Source: Leptolyngbya sp. CCY15150 (GTDB lineage: Bacteria > Cyanobacteriota > Cyanobacteriia > RECH01). From it: a DNA stretch of 64,000 nucleotides. Both the position numbers and the translations under genes were made by a program. The notes below the pieces were generated by a model. The model did no database searches. It saw only the letters and a program-made list of their open reading frames with translations, and was not told the DNA's origin. This document shows positions 49,276-58,105 of the stretch, piece by piece (positions within the stretch are counted from its first letter, which is position 1; each line of letters starts with the position of its first letter). Where the stretch lies: positions 1-64,000 of the forward strand of contig NZ_JACSWB010000167.1 of NCBI RefSeq assembly GCF_016888135.1. The letters are read 5' to 3'.

Positions 49276-52200
49276 ATGCAACCCCGCCCGGCGTTTAGCC
49301 AAGATACCCTGGCCAGCTCTCGTAAAACTCGGCGCGGACAATTGCCCGACCAGCGCTGGCGGATTGCCAAACCCCAGCCTGATCGAGTGGCTGACATTGC
49401 CCAAGGGCTAGATTTGCCGCCGCTGCTGGCCCAGGTTTTGGTCAATCGCGGTATCGACTCTGTAGCGGCAGCGCAACATTTTGTGAACCCCGAGGTGTTG
49501 CAACTGCCCTCGCCCTTGGAAGAGTTTCCTGACCTGGCCGCCGCCCTAGAACTTTTGCTAGAGGCGATCGCCCACCACCATAAGATTGCCATCTGCGGCG
49601 ACTATGATGCCGACGGCATGACCAGCACGGCCCTACTGCTGCGATCGCTGCGTTACCTCGGCGCTCAGGTAGACTATGCCATTCCCAGCCGCATGAGCGA
49701 AGGCTATGGCATCAATCGCCGCATCGTTGAAGACTTTCATGCCGACGGCGTGCGAATTATTTTGACGGTAGACAACGGCATCGCGGCCTATGACCCGATT
49801 GCCTATGCCCGTGAGCTCGGGTTAGTGGTGATTATCACCGACCACCACGACCTTCCTCCCCAGCTCCCCCCAGCCAACGCCATCCTAAACCCCAAACTCC
49901 TCGACATCGCCTCGCCCTACAGCGGTGTTGCTGGGGTCGGTGTCGCCTATATTCTTGCCGTCTGCCTGGCCCAAGCCCTTCAGCAGACCAAGGATCTGAC
50001 CACGCCGCTGCTGGAGTTGTTCACCTTGGGTACCATTGCCGATCTTGCTCCCCTCACCGGCGTCAATCGGCGCTGGGTGCGGCGGGGTCTGAAGCTCTTG
50101 CCGCGCTCTCGCATCCTGGGCATCCAGGCTTTGATCCAAGTGGCGGGCCTGGCCAATGAAGACAAGGCTCTGAAGCCAGAAGCGATCGGGTTCCGTCTGG
50201 GCCCTCGCATCAATGCCGTAGGGCGCATTGCCGATCCCCAGGTTGTGATTGAGCTGCTGACCACGGATGATCCTGGACGGGCTCTGGAGCTGGCCATGGT
50301 GTGTGAGCAAATTAACCAGCACCGGCAGCGTCTCTGTGAATTGATTGAACAGGAAGCGATCGCTTGGTGTGAGGCGACCCAGCCCAACCTGATGAATGAT
50401 CGGGTTTTGGTGGTGGTGCAGCCCGGTTGGCACCATGGCGTGATTGGTATTGTCGCCTCCCGATTGGTGGAACGCTACGGCGTGCCGGTCTTCATCGGCA
50501 CCTATGAACAGGAGGATCAGCAACACATTCGCGGGTCGGCCCGAGGTATTCCAGAATTTAACGTGTTCAAAGCCCTCCAGTTTACAGAAACGGTGCTGGA
50601 GAAATATGGCGGACACCGGGCTGCGGGCGGCTTCTCTCTCAAGGCTGAACATCTCGATGAATTTCGGTTTCGCCTCAGCCTCTCCGCTAATCAGCAGTTG
50701 ATGCCCCAGCATTTAAAACCCTTGGTGACCGTGGATGCCCAGGCTGACTTTCAAGATCTGAGCCTGCACCTTTGTGAGCAAATTGATCGCCTGCATCCCT
50801 GCGGCATGGAAAATCCTGATCCGGTGTTTTGGAGTGGCCCAGTGCGGGTGCTGGAGCAGCGGGTGATTGGGAAAAACCAGGATCATCTGAAGCTTACCCT
50901 GGGGCAGATTTCAGACTCCGCCGAAGACGTGACGTTCAAGGCGATCGCTTGGCGTTGGGGCGAATACTGCCCTTTGCCCAGCCCCATTGATATTGCCTAT
51001 CGCCTCAAGATCAATGAATGGAATAACAGTCGCACCTTGGAGCTAGAGCTGATCGGCGTACGTCCTAATGCGGCCACCCCTCTGCCTGACCCGGTTGCCG
51101 AGCCGCCTATTGACCATCCCATTGACGCGAGTTTCCAGCATTTACCTCCCCAGCGGGTCGAGTTTACCCATGGCGATCGCCCCTATGCCTGCAGCATTTC
51201 CATCACCCCCACCTCCCGAGAGCTACGCATCCAAAATGCCCAAGGGCAGGTTTTAGCTCTGCAGCCAGAGCAACGGCGAGGATTGTTGGGGCGATCGCGG
51301 GACGAGGCCATCGAAATCGATGTGGCCCAGCCTTTTTACTTCCACTTGATCCGAGCCGCCCTCCAGGCCCTGCAGTCGTCAACCCCGGTGCAGGAAGACA
51401 CCCAGGATATTCTAGAGGAGGCGATCGCCCCTGTAGATCACCTAGAGCACACCGATGGGTTTGCAGCGCCAGAGCCAGACAGCGAGATGGCCGAGCTAGA
51501 GGAGGCGATCGCCCTCACGTCTAGGGTGGATTGGGTAGATGATGGAGATGCATCTGCCCCAGAGATGAACGATCCAGACAGGTCAGAGAAGCTCACGACC
51601 GTTCTCAACCATGATCCGGAGGCAGATTGGGATGGGGCAGACGGTGATGATGCCGATGACGTTAATGACCCAGATGAAACGGCTCTTACTCAAGCAACTG
51701 TTCTCAACCATGAACTGGAGGCAGATTGGGACGAGGTAGACGGTGATGGCGTTGATGAGGTTGATGAAGCGGCCCTTACTCAAGCAACCGTTCTCAACCA
51801 TGAACTGGAGGCAGACTGGGACGAGGCAGATATGGATGATTTCGATGAAGCAGCCCTCGCCCAAGAAATGGAAGCTCTGGCCAATGAAGGAGCAGCGGCC
51901 TTGGCTGGGCCGGTGGTGGCCGATCTTTATCTCTCGGCTCAGATGGAGGCCTCTGATGACGAACCACCCCAAGATTTGGCCAGCATCCCCGGTCTGATGA
52001 CGGCAGCACAACTCCAGGCTCGTCGTGCGAAGCAGCCGGTTCAACCCTATGAAAAGAAGATGGCAGAGCCGGTTCAACCAACCGTTGTAGAGCTAGTCCA
52101 GCCGACCGCTGTTGGTTCTAGTCGTCCCCCGGCAGAGCTAGACTCAACGCCAGAGTCTGCCCATCCATTACCTGACCCGATGCTCACCCCTGCGGAGGAT

Positions 52201-52935
52201 GCCGCCGATATTGAGCCCTCAGCCGCCGTTCTACCCTTGGTTACCGATCTGCATCTAGACCTATCCCCGGCCAGCTCGCCCCTAGAGGAACTGCGGACAG
52301 CACCCTCCCTCTTCTCCGCTCCTCAGATGCGCAAATGGTTTATGGCCTTGGTGGGCAAGTCTCGCTGGGAATGCCTACAGGCCCGTAGCCAGACCGACCT
52401 AGCTGCTGCCTATCGTGGCTATCAGGCTCAGTGGCAGGATGGGGGTGAGGCTGCAGACTATTCCGAGGCGGGCGATCGCTTCAGCCTTGCGGTGGATCGG
52501 GAGGTGATTCAACCTTTCTTCAAAGATCTGCGGGCGGCCTTCGTCGAGCAGAATCAGCCCCCTGAAGTGGCGGGTCTGCGGTTGCTGGCGCGCAAGAAAT
52601 ATACGGCAACCGATCTACTGCCTCTGCTGGCAGACCATTGGCAAATTGCGGAGGATACTGACCTGGATGATCCGAATCCTGGATCCCACCGGCTCAAAAC
52701 CGTTCAGGCACCTCTGATTGCAGAAAGCGATCGCACCGTGATTCAAACCTTTTTGCGCACCTGGCAGCATCCCCTCGCCAAAGCCATGCAGCAGCAGGAG
52801 ACGGTGGATGCGATCGCCCACTTGGCACAACTTTGCGATCGCGCTCAACAGGATGGGGTACCGTTCTATGCCTGGCAGTTTGACCAGCTCCATCAGTATC
52901 TCTGGGGCTCAGATCGCCAGCCTGGACTGTTCTGA
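49276..52935 (+). CDS. recJ: Single-stranded-DNA-specific exonuclease RecJ with acidic repeat insert
   Basis: About 1219 residues, twice the usual RecJ (about 570). The catalytic part occupies residues 1-590: DHH motifs ICGDYDADGMTSTA, VDNGIAAYD and ITDHHDLPP, the DHHA1 motif GGHRAAGGFSL and an OB-like segment. It degrades ssDNA 5' to 3' in repair and recombination. Residues about 600-1010 are mostly disordered, rich in Asp/Glu/Pro, and include three TVLNH-x-EADWD repeats at about 775-867. Residues about 1015-1219 form a helical domain starting APQMRKWFMALVGKSRWE, which I associate with cyanobacterial RecJ proteins. ATG 49276 is chosen over GTG 49249. Codon use shows no break, so no frameshift is suspected. 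Confidence 0.93.
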   Translation: MQPRPAFSQDTLASSRKTRRGQLPDQRWRIAKPQPDRVADIAQGLDLPPLLAQVLVNRGIDSVAAAQHFVNPEVLQLPSPLEEFPDLAAALELLLEAIAHHHKIAICGDYDADGMTSTALLLRSLRYLGAQVDYAIPSRMSEGYGINRRIVEDFHADGVRIILTVDNGIAAYDPIAYARELGLVVIITDHHDLPPQLPPANAILNPKLLDIASPYSGVAGVGVAYILAVCLAQALQQTKDLTTPLLELFTLGTIADLAPLTGVNRRWVRRGLKLLPRSRILGIQALIQVAGLANEDKALKPEAIGFRLGPRINAVGRIADPQVVIELLTTDDPGRALELAMVCEQINQHRQRLCELIEQEAIAWCEATQPNLMNDRVLVVVQPGWHHGVIGIVASRLVERYGVPVFIGTYEQEDQQHIRGSARGIPEFNVFKALQFTETVLEKYGGHRAAGGFSLKAEHLDEFRFRLSLSANQQLMPQHLKPLVTVDAQADFQDLSLHLCEQIDRLHPCGMENPDPVFWSGPVRVLEQRVIGKNQDHLKLTLGQISDSAEDVTFKAIAWRWGEYCPLPSPIDIAYRLKINEWNNSRTLELELIGVRPNAATPLPDPVAEPPIDHPIDASFQHLPPQRVEFTHGDRPYACSISITPTSRELRIQNAQGQVLALQPEQRRGLLGRSRDEAIEIDVAQPFYFHLIRAALQALQSSTPVQEDTQDILEEAIAPVDHLEHTDGFAAPEPDSEMAELEEAIALTSRVDWVDDGDASAPEMNDPDRSEKLTTVLNHDPEADWDGADGDDADDVNDPDETALTQATVLNHELEADWDEVDGDGVDEVDEAALTQATVLNHELEADWDEADMDDFDEAALAQEMEALANEGAAALAGPVVADLYLSAQMEASDDEPPQDLASIPGLMTAAQLQARRAKQPVQPYEKKMAEPVQPTVVELVQPTAVGSSRPPAELDSTPESAHPLPDPMLTPAEDAADIEPSAAVLPLVTDLHLDLSPASSPLEELRTAPSLFSAPQMRKWFMALVGKSRWECLQARSQTDLAAAYRGYQAQWQDGGEAADYSEAGDRFSLAVDREVIQPFFKDLRAAFVEQNQPPEVAGLRLLARKKYTATDLLPLLADHWQIAEDTDLDDPNPGSHRLKTVQAPLIAESDRTVIQTFLRTWQHPLAKAMQQQETVDAIAHLAQLCDRAQQDGVPFYAWQFDQLHQYLWGSDRQPGLF
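51598..51876 (+). repeat. In-frame tandem repeats in recJ coding the acidic TVLNH...EADWDE units
   Basis: Units begin at ACC/ACT GTT CTC AAC CAT at 51598, 51697 and 51787, that is 99 and 90 bases apart, both multiples of three. The second and third units are nearly identical over 40 bases, so expansion looks recent. They encode highly acidic 30-33-residue repeats with a conserved WDE core. Confidence 0.8.
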
Positions 52936-52942
52936 AGCCATG

Positions 52943-52966
52943 AAAAAGCCCGGCGGTGAAACCGGG
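52943..52966 (-). terminator. Intrinsic terminator of trmFO
   Basis: Read leftward: CCCGG, loop TTTCACCG, CCGGG, then C and five T (A-run at 52943-52947). It lies about 105 bases beyond the trmFO stop and a few bases after the recJ stop on the other strand, separating convergent transcripts. Confidence 0.6.
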
Positions 52967-53072
52967 GAAATACTCAAACTGTTGTCAGTGGCTTTAACCT
53001 ACCATGGCGATCGCTCAACCGTTGGTTATACAGACTACCAGGCACGGTTATTTTCCCAACGGCCGATGAATA

Positions 53073-54464
53073 TCAAGCCGATAGGGGGCTGAGCTCGCCC
53101 GCTTGCAGAACCAGGTTTTGCTCCTGGGCCCAGCGTTCGAGGTCTTGAAAGGCGCGATCGCGATAGGTGCCGTAGCGTTCCTGCTTATTGCGGATGCGCT
53201 GGGGCAGCTCTGGCAAAATGCCGAAATTGGGCGGCATGGGCTGAAAGTGCTTCGGTGAAGCGCTGCTGATAAAGTCAATCAGGGCACCCATCATCGTGGT
53301 TTCTGGTACCTCTAGGGGCGATCGCCCTTGGACAACTCGCGCCGCATTAGTGCCCGCTAGCCAACCCCCGGCCGCTGCCGCTGTATAGCCTTCGGTACCC
53401 ACCAATTGCCCGGCTGCCAACAGGGACGGCCGCGTTTTAAACTGCAGCGATCGGGTCAGGAGTTCCGGCGTATTAATAAACGTATTGCGGTGCATCACGC
53501 CCATACGCACAAATTCCGCTTCCTCCAAGCCTGGAATCATCCGGAATACTCGCTTTTGTTCGCCCCAGCGCAGATTCGTTTGAAAGCCAACCATATTCCA
53601 AAGCTGGCCTGCCTTGTCTTCTTGACGAAGCTGCACCACTGCGTAGGGACGTTTATCGCGATTATTGGGATCTCGAAAATCACCATGGCGGGCATCAAAG
53701 AGCCCCACCGGCTTCAGCGGCCCATAGCGCATCGTATCTTCACCGCGCCGCGCCATTTCTTCAATGGGCAAACAGCCTTCAAAAAACTTCGCCGTTTCCC
53801 GCTCAAAAGCTTTTAATTCCGCCTGTTCCGCTGCACAGAGCGCCTGCCAAAACGCCAAATATTGCGCTTGGGTCATCGGGCAATTGAGATAGGCAGCCTC
53901 TCCGCGATCGTAGCGGGATGCTAAGAAGGCAATATCTTGGTTAATTGACTCTCCCACCACAATCGGACTGGCGGCATCAAAAAAACTCAAATACTCCATG
54001 CCCGTAAACCGACGCAAATCGTCTGCCAAGGCCTCACTGGTTAACGGCCCTGTTGTTAGCACCACAACGGCATCGGTGGGAATCGTCGAGACTTCTCCCC
54101 GCCGCAGTTCAATCAAGGGATGACGGCTGAGGGTTTCTGTCAGATCTTGGCTAAACACCGCCCGATCCACCGCCAAGGCTCCCCCGGCTGGTACCGCATG
54201 GTCATCCGCCTTGCCAATCACCACCGACCCCAAACGCCGCAATTCCGCATGGAGAAGCCCCGAGGCGCGATCGCTGGCCCGGGCCCCAAAGGAGTTACTG
54301 CACACCAGTTCGGCCAAATGCTCAGTGTGGTGGGCCGGACTGACCTGCTGCGGTCGCATTTCATGTAAAATCACGGGCACCCCTGCCTGGGCTACCTGCC
54401 AAGCCGCCTCTGTGCCGGCCAGGCCGCCGCCAATGACGTGAACCGGCTGTGTCGTTACGGTCAT
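53073..54464 (-). CDS. trmFO: tRNA (uracil-5-)-methyltransferase, folate-dependent (TrmFO)
   Basis: A 463-residue FAD protein that methylates U54 of tRNA using methylene-THF. The N-terminal [20 protein letters not shown] is the FAD-binding motif, followed by [16 protein letters not shown] and [10 protein letters not shown] with the conserved Cys. Further on are FFDAASPIV and the GxEGY motif [18 protein letters not shown]. Length equals the family (about 440-470). ATG 54464 is supported by protein alignment; 21 upstream residues are atypical. metF at 40356 supplies the same folate pool but is not linked. A terminator follows. Confidence 0.94.
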   Translation of the reverse strand: MTVTTQPVHVIGGGLAGTEAAWQVAQAGVPVILHEMRPQQVSPAHHTEHLAELVCSNSFGARASDRASGLLHAELRRLGSVVIGKADDHAVPAGGALAVDRAVFSQDLTETLSRHPLIELRRGEVSTIPTDAVVVLTTGPLTSEALADDLRRFTGMEYLSFFDAASPIVVGESINQDIAFLASRYDRGEAAYLNCPMTQAQYLAFWQALCAAEQAELKAFERETAKFFEGCLPIEEMARRGEDTMRYGPLKPVGLFDARHGDFRDPNNRDKRPYAVVQLRQEDKAGQLWNMVGFQTNLRWGEQKRVFRMIPGLEEAEFVRMGVMHRNTFINTPELLTRSLQFKTRPSLLAAGQLVGTEGYTAAAAGGWLAGTNAARVVQGRSPLEVPETTMMGALIDFISSASPKHFQPMPPNFGILPELPQRIRNKQERYGTYRDRAFQDLERWAQEQNLVLQAGELSPLSA

Positions 54465-54683
54465 GCTGATTCCAAATGCGCTAGAACGAGTGAACAGTGC
54501 TTTCCCCATGCCTACTGGGTTGCCCAAAACGGCATTGAACCAGAGGTGGGGCGATCGCCTCTAACCAGCCTAGCGGATTTTGAGAAGCGATCGCCAAGGA
54601 TGACCGATCAAAACCTGCTCTCGTCAACCAACCAGGGGTGAGGTTAGATAGTATGTAAGCGCCTACGTGCAGGAGTGAAGCAG

Positions 54684-55934
54684 GTGAAATTAGGAGAGTG
54701 GATTGGGATACTGTGTCTAGCGATCGCCCTGGTGCTGCTATGGCAAATTCGCCAAATGCTGCTCTTGGTTTTCACGGCTGTGGTCTTAGCTACGGCTATT
54801 AATAGCCTTGTACGACGCATCCAAAAATTTGGCATTCGTCGAGGGCTAGCCATTCTCATCGCCATGACTGGCTTAGCCTTGGTAGGTGGAATCTTCGTGC
54901 AGGTGATTGTCCCTCCTTTCACCGAGCAGTTTCTCAGCCTTCTAGAACTCCTGCCCAAGGGATTTCAGCAAATTACCAATTGGCTCGATGGCATTATTCG
55001 CAATAATCCAGAACTGTTTGCTGAACAGTTTGAACTCTCCAGTATTTCCAACCTAGCCCAGCAGATTCAGCCGCTTGTTCAGAATATTCTGAGCAACTTC
55101 TTTGCCCTATTTTCCAATTCTCTTGCGGTGGTGTTCCAGCTCTTGGTCGTCATTGTGATTACCTTGATGCTTTTGGCCAACCCACAGCCCTACCGACAAG
55201 CTGTCATCCACGCTTTCCCATCCTTCTATCGCCGTCGTGTTGATACCATCCTCGTGGAATGTGAATCAGCCCTAGGCAATTGGTTTGGCGGCATTGTCAT
55301 TAGTTCCGTCACCTTAGGGCTGCTCAGTGGATTGGGATTGCTGGTTCTTGGCATTCGCTTAGTCCTAGCCCATGCGCTCCTAGCCGGTTTACTCAACTTT
55401 ATTCCCAATATCGGCCCGACCCTCAGCCTCATCTTCCCGCTGACGATCGCCCTGATTGACGCGCCTTGGAAGGCCATTCCCGTGATCATTCTCTATATCG
55501 TCATTCAGAATATTGAAAGCTACTGGCTAACACCAACCGTCATGGCCAAGCAGGTTTCCCTATTGCCGGCCATGACCCTGATCGCCCAAATCTTTTTTGC
55601 CGCCACCTTTGGCTTCCTCGGGCTCTTGCTGGCCCTGCCTCTCACCGTTGTCGCAAAAGTCTTGATTGAAGAAGTGCTGATTCGCGATGTGATGGATCGA
55701 TGGACATCAGACCACTATCCCGAACCAGCGATCGCCACCCTCCCAAATCCGATCATGAACAATCGGACTCCTGCCGACGATCCTTCAGCCTGGCTCAGCA
55801 GTGCGGTGGCCCTTGATAGTATTCATGGGCCAACTGCCGAAGATGCTCATCCCCACGCGATCGCCCCTGAGCCATCCCTGACCACCGACCCATCTACGCC
55901 ATCTGACCCCTTTGAACCCGAATCCTCGCCGTGA
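54684..55934 (+). CDS. AI-2E family transporter (PF01594-type permease)
   Basis: A 416-residue membrane protein with about 8 hydrophobic helices and a soluble region after the first pair. IGILCLAIALVLLWQIRQML, then FVQVIVPPFTEQFLSLLELL and NFIPNIGPTLSLIFPLTIAL are typical of the TqsA/PerM family. Members export small molecules or act as Na+/H+ antiporters, so the substrate here is not known. AGGAG is 8 bases before GTG 54684, which settles the start. The last 80 residues are Pro-rich and disordered. Its end is overlapped by the next small membrane protein gene. Confidence 0.85.
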   Translation: MKLGEWIGILCLAIALVLLWQIRQMLLLVFTAVVLATAINSLVRRIQKFGIRRGLAILIAMTGLALVGGIFVQVIVPPFTEQFLSLLELLPKGFQQITNWLDGIIRNNPELFAEQFELSSISNLAQQIQPLVQNILSNFFALFSNSLAVVFQLLVVIVITLMLLANPQPYRQAVIHAFPSFYRRRVDTILVECESALGNWFGGIVISSVTLGLLSGLGLLVLGIRLVLAHALLAGLLNFIPNIGPTLSLIFPLTIALIDAPWKAIPVIILYIVIQNIESYWLTPTVMAKQVSLLPAMTLIAQIFFAATFGFLGLLLALPLTVVAKVLIEEVLIRDVMDRWTSDHYPEPAIATLPNPIMNNRTPADDPSAWLSSAVALDSIHGPTAEDAHPHAIAPEPSLTTDPSTPSDPFEPESSP

Positions 55935-56353
55935 TGAAACTGCCTTGGCTAGCCCTCGGATTACTGTTGTTGGGCTACACCACCTTTAGCTGGTTTTTAT
56001 ATGCTGCCCATGTCACCTGGATAGCTTGGGTCGCCGTGCTAGCCTTTACCCTCGCAGAAGCTCTTTTGCTGACCACCTTTTCAAAAGGGGTGCGAACTCT
56101 CATCCGCTCGTGGCTTACGTCGGATGTTGGCTACTTCACCACCATTATCTGTGCAGCCTTTCTCGTGGTGCTCGCGCTCGTTTGGGTGCGGATATTTAGC
56201 TACGTTGTCATGATATTAGCCGCCGAGTTGCTGGCCCGGCTAGAGTTGCAGCAATGGCAGCAGAGCCGCTGGCAATCCTTTGTCATTTTGTCGCTGGTTT
56301 CATTTACGGGGTTAGGTTTGGGGCTAGGTATCGGGTATCTGTTTCGCGTATGA
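55934..56353 (+). CDS. Small conserved four-helix membrane protein
   Basis: A 139-residue integral membrane protein with hydrophobic helices at about 4-24, 31-50, 68-100 and 114-135. The end of the preceding gene reads GTGATGA, so its TGA overlaps the ATG at 55934 and translation is likely coupled; GTG 55931 is another possible start. RSWLTSDVGYFTTIICAAFL and YVVMILAAELLARLELQQW are the most conserved-looking parts. No function is recognised. The operon link with the AI-2E transporter suggests it acts in or beside that transport complex. Confidence 0.7.
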   Translation: MKLPWLALGLLLLGYTTFSWFLYAAHVTWIAWVAVLAFTLAEALLLTTFSKGVRTLIRSWLTSDVGYFTTIICAAFLVVLALVWVRIFSYVVMILAAELLARLELQQWQQSRWQSFVILSLVSFTGLGLGLGIGYLFRV

Positions 56354-56416
56354 TATTTTCCTGTTCCTCACCCAATGCTTAAACCACGGTTTTTTTACCT
56401 GGTGGCGAAGAGTTCC

Positions 56417-56429
56417 GGTGTTGCTGAAT
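56417..56429. repeat. Solo end of the MITE-like element (GGTGTTGCTGAAT)
   Basis: The same 13 bases that open the copy at 6200. No paired right end is found in the following bases, so this is a truncated remnant or a chance match. It lies in the 120-base gap between convergent genes. Confidence 0.35.
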
Positions 56430-56473
56430 CAGACGTCTGGCAGGCAATCTTCACCATCCCAAGCTATAGCTCT

Positions 56474-58105
56474 TTAACCGGATTTTATGTCAGGGGTCAA
56501 GTGCCAAAACCAAACTCGATCAGCTTCGAACACCAGCCGCGATGTATAGCCTTGGTCTGCCAGTCTCCGGACTAACCGGCGCGATGGGCTAAGGACAAAT
56601 ACATCGGGGCGATCGCTTGGTAATACAGGAATTTGAGGCGATCGCACTAGCTGCAACCGAGTCTCGGGTGGTAGATCATAGCTCAGGGTTAGCATTCGAC
56701 AAGCAAAGCAGGTGCTGAGGTCGGTTGAATCATCGCTAATCAACAGGGGGCGATCGCTTTGGTTGAGAGCCGCTACGATGCGATGATTGTGCTGATGCTT
56801 ATCTGGACTTTTTGTCCACCATAGCGTGGCTTGACTGCTGATGCCGCAGGATACGATGCCCGCTACCAAAACACCTAGGGTGATTAACTGCCAGCGGGCG
56901 CGGGTGCGCGTAGCTGTTTCTAGACGGAGGCTGAGGGCATAGATGACAGCTAGATGGAGTCCAAAATAAACGGGTATCATATAGCGGGCAGTGCCCGATC
57001 GCTGCCCCCCGAAGAGTAAATCAGGCAGAATGAGCATCAGGGCTGGGACGGCGGTGGTGACGAAGATAAATTGAGCGGTGAGGGGCGGGGCTTCACGGGC
57101 AACGACGATGACGGCATAGATGATGAGCGCCACCATCGCCACCATTAAGAGGATGGCGGGCGAGGTCAGATAGCGATCGCCTAGGTTTAGATCTAGAACC
57201 TGATTGATGGGATACAATAACCAGCGGAGAATCAGCCAATCTAAGGAAAATCGCTCATTCGCCCAGGCGGCTGTACGGCTCACCCGCTGGGCATGGCTGA
57301 TCATCACCCCTAGCCACGGAGTAAAGAGAAGGATGGCTGCTGCTGTTGCGACTAAGTACGATAGGAGCAGCGATCGCTCCCGCTTTTGCCACGTACGGAT
57401 GCCGATGAAGACGCCATGGGCGATCGCCACCAGGCCCGTCAGCAAAAAGGTGTAGAAACTCGTAGCCAGCAGTAGGGTATAGGTGAGCCAAGCTAGCCAG
57501 CGCCGTGGGGGAGGAACAGCGGTTTGGGTCAGACGCATGGCCCACAGGAGAGCGGCTCCGCTGGCAATGGTCAGAGCTGTCCATAAACTGTATTGCCGAG
57601 CTTCTTGGGCATAGAGCACATGGAAGGGGGAGACAGCTACGCAGGCGATCGCTAGCCAGCGGGCTGTAGGGCGTTCAAACAACTCGCGTCCTAGCCAGTA
57701 GAGGGCAGGAAAGGTGAGTAAGCTGAGCAGAGCCGAGAGCGATCGCACCGTGGCGGGACTAGCTCCCCATATCTGTATCCACAGTCGTCCGAGTAAAAAA
57801 TAAAGGGGAGGATGTTGGGGGGACTCGCTCAGGGATTTTAAGGTATCTGTCCAGGTACGATCGGGGCTCAGGTTCTGGAAGCTTTGCAAATCAGCAACGG
57901 TGATCACCTCACCGGTATAGGTCTGGGCGATCAGCTCCTGTTCCCCATAGCCAGATATCCTCAGAGACGTATAGGTTTCATCAATCCAATATACCTTTTT
58001 GCCCAGGTTGCCAAATCGGAATAGGATACCGATGACTAAAAGAGCGATCGCCCCCCATCGGAGCCATTGTCCCAAGGGTGCTTCTAGTTTCACCGACGCC
58101 TCCAT
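56474..58105 (-). CDS. GT39-like membrane glycosyltransferase (ArnT/PMT superfamily), copy B
   Basis: A 543-residue polytopic protein with about 11-13 helices. The first loop has KVYWIDETYTSLRISGYGEQ, with the acidic pair typical of the GT-C catalytic site. HPPLYFLLGRLWIQIWG and VSPFHVLYAQEARQYSLWTA, later in the chain, match dolichyl/undecaprenyl-phosphate sugar transferases. It uses lipid-linked sugars to modify a protein, lipid or glycan on the outer side of the membrane; the acceptor is unknown. It begins 16 bases before the end of its upstream paralogue (overlap 58090-58105), so both are one operon. Confidence 0.82.
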   Translation of the reverse strand: MEASVKLEAPLGQWLRWGAIALLVIGILFRFGNLGKKVYWIDETYTSLRISGYGEQELIAQTYTGEVITVADLQSFQNLSPDRTWTDTLKSLSESPQHPPLYFLLGRLWIQIWGASPATVRSLSALLSLLTFPALYWLGRELFERPTARWLAIACVAVSPFHVLYAQEARQYSLWTALTIASGAALLWAMRLTQTAVPPPRRWLAWLTYTLLLATSFYTFLLTGLVAIAHGVFIGIRTWQKRERSLLLSYLVATAAAILLFTPWLGVMISHAQRVSRTAAWANERFSLDWLILRWLLYPINQVLDLNLGDRYLTSPAILLMVAMVALIIYAVIVVAREAPPLTAQFIFVTTAVPALMLILPDLLFGGQRSGTARYMIPVYFGLHLAVIYALSLRLETATRTRARWQLITLGVLVAGIVSCGISSQATLWWTKSPDKHQHNHRIVAALNQSDRPLLISDDSTDLSTCFACRMLTLSYDLPPETRLQLVRSPQIPVLPSDRPDVFVLSPSRRLVRRLADQGYTSRLVFEADRVWFWHLTPDIKSG

